Shown: positions 5,454 to 7,265 of the stretch, piece after piece
Numbering within the stretch: the first letter of the stretch is position 1
Layout: each line of letters begins with the position of its first letter
Assembly: GCA_028288985.1 (NCBI GenBank)
Contig: JAQGHE010000049.1
Coordinates: 1-7,265 of the forward strand
Source: Candidatus Saccharimonadota bacterium
GTDB taxonomy: Bacteria > Patescibacteriota > Saccharimonadia > Saccharimonadales > UBA10212
Reading direction: 5' to 3'
DNA length: 7,265 nucleotides
The notes under the pieces: model-generated
What the model was told of the DNA's origin: nothing
Databases searched by the model: none
The model's input: the letters and a program-made list of their open reading frames with translations, nothing else
Position numbers and translations under genes: made by a program

Positions 5454-5462
5454 ATTCTAGCA
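5454..5462 (-). promoter_or_regulatory. Extended -10 promoter of the reductase-peptidase operon
   Basis: The minus strand reads TGCTAGAAT (5462-5454): TGn plus TAGAAT, followed by exactly 7 bases and the ATG at 5446. This is the same layout as upstream of the nuclease gene. It predicts a transcript starting at or next to the start codon. Confidence 0.55.
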
Positions 5463-5503
5463 ATAGTTGCCTTGTAAAATTGTTAACTGCGTTTCAGATA
5501 TCC

Positions 5504-5513
5504 TTACCGGTAA
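5504..5513. repeat. Perfect palindrome TTACCGGTAA in a divergent promoter region
   Basis: The 10-base palindrome TTACCGGTAA sits in the 91-base gap between the divergent reductase and PEBP genes, 24 bases before the PEBP start. Its position suits an operator for a dimeric regulator, but only one copy is visible and nothing identifies a cognate protein. No convincing promoter for the PEBP gene could be assigned in this gap. Confidence 0.3.
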
Positions 5514-5521
5514 AGTTTTAG

Positions 5522-5530
5522 AAAGGAGAG
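5522..5530 (+). promoter_or_regulatory. Ribosome binding site of the PEBP gene
   Basis: AAAGGAGAG ends 7 bases before the ATG at 5538. It is one of the strongest Shine-Dalgarno sequences in the window at normal spacing, and it fixes this start codon. Confidence 0.85.
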
Positions 5531-5537
5531 ATAAATC

Positions 5538-6008
5538 ATGGATGAACCGATCGCCGGCTTACAGTTAATAAGCCCTGTTTTTCGAGACGGAGAGAATATA
5601 CCGGTACAGTACACCTGCAAAGGTCAAAATGTTAACCCGCCATTAAATATTATGAACGCCCCGGCAGGCACCCTAAGTTTTGCGCTGATCCTGCACGATC
5701 CCGATGCCGTATCCGGCGATTTCCTGCATTGGTTAGTTTGGGACATCCCCCCGTCCACCAGCAGCATCCTGCCCAACTCCGTGCCGGTAGGAGCAGTCCA
5801 GGGAAGCAACGATAACGGCAAAATAGGCTACACCGGCCCCTGCCCGCCCAAAGGAACCGGGGTGCACCGTTATATTTTCGAGCTTTACGCGCTGGATAAA
5901 ACGCTGGATCTGGACCGCGGCGCCAGCCGTGAAGATGTGGAGAAGGCCATGGCCGGGCACGTACTGGAAGAGGCTGTTCTAACCGGTCTCTTTCCGGCAG
6001 AAAGCTAG
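5538..6008 (+). CDS. YbhB/YbcL-type phosphatidylethanolamine-binding (PEBP) family protein
   Basis: Bacterial PEBP proteins of the YbhB/YbcL group, often annotated Raf-kinase-inhibitor-like, are compact beta folds with an anion-binding pocket; the physiological ligand is unclear. The 156 residues carry the family motifs: YTCKGQNVNPPL (25-36), HDPDAVSGDFLHWLVWDIP (53-71) with the DPDA turn and H64, and GYTGPCPPKGTGVHRYIFEL (97-116) with the GPCPP loop and H110, R111. Length is typical. No signal peptide is visible, so it should be cytoplasmic. It is transcribed divergently from the flavin reductase operon, and its stop codon directly abuts the stop of the convergent Cys-repeat gene. Confidence 0.95.
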   Translation: MDEPIAGLQLISPVFRDGENIPVQYTCKGQNVNPPLNIMNAPAGTLSFALILHDPDAVSGDFLHWLVWDIPPSTSSILPNSVPVGAVQGSNDNGKIGYTGPCPPKGTGVHRYIFELYALDKTLDLDRGASREDVEKAMAGHVLEEAVLTGLFPAES

Positions 6009-7142
6009 TTAAAATCTGCTGTAATCTTTGACCGTGGCCCGACAGCTGATCTGAATATCGTTCTCAAACATACCGCAAAAACTATAAGCCTGCCGATCAG
6101 TGTGATAGTTATAAACAATATCTTTGGCAGCGCCTATTACGCAGTTTTGCCGGGCCTCAAGATCTTGCCCTAATAGACAGGTCTTTTTTGTTTTTTGCGG
6201 ATCATAGCCCTGCAGCCCTGAAGCGTCCCTACCGATACTTTGATAACAAGTGTCTCTGTAGTCGCTACTAACTGGCGCACATAGCGCGAACACCTTAGCA
6301 TAGTCGTAACCAACTACCGGCAGTGCGTAAGACGTCTGGATTATATAGCAGCCCGATTTATATTTGTTATCAACTGCGTTGCAGGGATACATAGGATCCT
6401 CAGGTTTAAGGTATTTTGAGGTGTGGTCGGCGCTTTCGTCGGGACTCTGAGTGATCATTATGTTCTGCATGAAAACACCGCTATAGCAGGAGCTGCGCTC
6501 CCACTCATCGTTTAGGGCATCACAAGCCTTTAGTGCCTGGAAAAGCTCTCCGTTGTAAGCCTCCATAAAGCCGTGGCCCAGCCCGTGCACGCAGTTGTAG
6601 TGATTAAGCGAATAGTGTTCTTTTTTAGCAAACACCGCACATATTTGATTGGCGTTTTTAGCCATATAATCTACACCTTTTTGGGTGACTATCTCCTCTG
6701 AAGCACCGTGAAAATAGCCGCTGGCGCAGAAATGGTCGCCGTGAACGTAAGTCTGGCCCAAGTCGCCGTATTTGATAACGGCCGCCCGGCCCACGACATG
6801 AGTTAATTGATGGCACTGCGATTTTACGTACGGCAGTATATTGTACTGCTGCTTAATTAAGGCTATGGCGGCCTCCGGTCCCTGCTTCGCAGTAATGTTA
6901 CCCAGCAGATTTTTATAACAGCTATAAGTAATGGTACTAGCGGCCGCGCAGCTATCTACCGGGACAGCTGCTGAATGTTTGGGTTTTCCGAATAGATTCC
7001 CTGGGTGGATGATTAAAATGACTCCTGCGGCAATAACCAAAACGCTAAGCAGCGAAATGCCCAGCAAGCGACGCCGTGACAGCATGATCGGATTGTCCAA
7101 TTTCTTATTCAGCAATGATAGTTTAGAATTTATTTTTGACAT
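6009..7142 (-). CDS. Membrane-anchored extracytoplasmic Cys-pair repeat protein, function unknown
   Basis: I do not recognise a named family. The 377 residues begin with a basic tail (SRRR at 22-25) and one hydrophobic helix at about 26-46, which suits an N-in anchor or uncleaved signal with the rest outside. The ectodomain has 16 cysteines in eight pairs: 65/75, 110/139, 168/184, 207/219, 254/265, 288/299, 322/334 and 356/367. The last four pairs repeat every 34 residues, with 10-11 residues inside each pair, and the second cysteine is often followed by tyrosine. This suggests a disulfide-stapled helical repeat. The first half is rich in histidine: CHQLTH (110-115), HGDHFCASGYFHG (134-146) and CVHGLGHG (184-191), a possible metal site. 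The ATG lies 4 bases after the stop of an upstream gene with the same motif and has no ribosome binding site, so coupling is likely. M20 is an alternative start. Confidence 0.8.
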   Translation of the reverse strand: MSKINSKLSLLNKKLDNPIMLSRRRLLGISLLSVLVIAAGVILIIHPGNLFGKPKHSAAVPVDSCAAASTITYSCYKNLLGNITAKQGPEAAIALIKQQYNILPYVKSQCHQLTHVVGRAAVIKYGDLGQTYVHGDHFCASGYFHGASEEIVTQKGVDYMAKNANQICAVFAKKEHYSLNHYNCVHGLGHGFMEAYNGELFQALKACDALNDEWERSSCYSGVFMQNIMITQSPDESADHTSKYLKPEDPMYPCNAVDNKYKSGCYIIQTSYALPVVGYDYAKVFALCAPVSSDYRDTCYQSIGRDASGLQGYDPQKTKKTCLLGQDLEARQNCVIGAAKDIVYNYHTDRQAYSFCGMFENDIQISCRATVKDYSRF

Positions 7143-7146
7143 CCCA

Positions 7147-7265
7147 TTATACTTTGGCGCCTATGAGGCACGAGGCTTGGCCGGCACTGTCCAGTTGCGA
7201 GCAAATGGACATAACCTGATTTTGAGACGTGCTTTGGGCTTTTATGGCCTCTCCAAGGCGCTGAT
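7147..7265 (-). CDS. C-terminus of an upstream Cys-repeat protein (partial, runs off the right edge)
   Basis: An open frame enters from the right edge on the minus strand and ends at TAA (7149-7147), giving at least 38 residues. The visible end includes CSQLDSAGQASCLIGAKV, with two cysteines 11 apart. This resembles CLLGQDLEARQNCVIGAAK (322-340) of the next gene in both spacing and the C-(V/L)-I-G-A ending. It is therefore probably a tandem paralogue in the same operon, 4 bases upstream of the next ATG. A perfect TATAAT overlaps its stop codon but is better explained as coding sequence. The short length limits certainty; the shared motif and the tight gap are the evidence. Confidence 0.65.
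   Translation of the reverse strand, partial: QRLGEAIKAQSTSQNQVMSICSQLDSAGQASCLIGAKV

Noticed and set aside
7146..7151. Perfect TATAAT on the minus strand just before the Cys-repeat gene
   Set aside because: It overlaps the TAA stop of the upstream paralogue and lies only 3 bases from the ATG, so transcription from it would begin inside or after the start codon; no -35 is present.
1..7265. Recoding of TGA as a sense codon
   Set aside because: No gene has an in-frame TGA; all products are full length with TAA or TAG stops, so the standard code explains everything seen.

Overview
The window is a compact, gene-dense piece of a bacterial chromosome, most likely from a candidate-phyla-radiation (Patescibacteria) member close to Saccharibacteria. 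I infer this from an unusual seryl-tRNA synthetase, a heliorhodopsin (a family reported mostly from monoderm prokaryotes), very short intergenic gaps, and several genes whose -10 box sits 6-7 bases before the start codon with no ribosome binding site. The lineage is an inference from remembered families, not a search. The genetic code reads as standard: ten gene ends are visible, all TAA or TAG, and no gene carries an in-frame TGA.

Left part (1-2370): the N-terminal third of the SecA core (partial, minus strand) lies downstream of serS (minus). A Nudix hydrolase with an N-terminal zinc ribbon diverges from serS across 44 bases. The secA leader has a good Shine-Dalgarno sequence 25 bases from the ATG, but a 7-bp hairpin between them would shorten the gap to about 7 bases.

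Middle part (2371-5446, all minus): a RecB/Cas4-like PD-(D/E)XK nuclease, a clear heliorhodopsin with aspartate at the usual glutamate counterion position, a YggT-family membrane protein, a small zincin metallopeptidase and an NAD(P)H-dependent FMN reductase. The reductase and peptidase look like one operon, yggT has its own promoter, and a hairpin terminator separates yggT from the heliorhodopsin gene.

Right part (5447-7265): a YbhB-type PEBP protein on the plus strand, then on the minus strand a membrane-anchored extracytoplasmic protein built from eight cysteine pairs, with many histidines in its first half. Four bases upstream of it ends another gene whose C-terminus carries the same cysteine-pair motif, so this appears to be a tandem family of secreted Cys-repeat proteins running out of the window. 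This family and the divergent heliorhodopsin are the most interesting contents. I found no tRNA, rRNA, insertion sequence or CRISPR array, and no gene-free stretch exceeds 300 bases.
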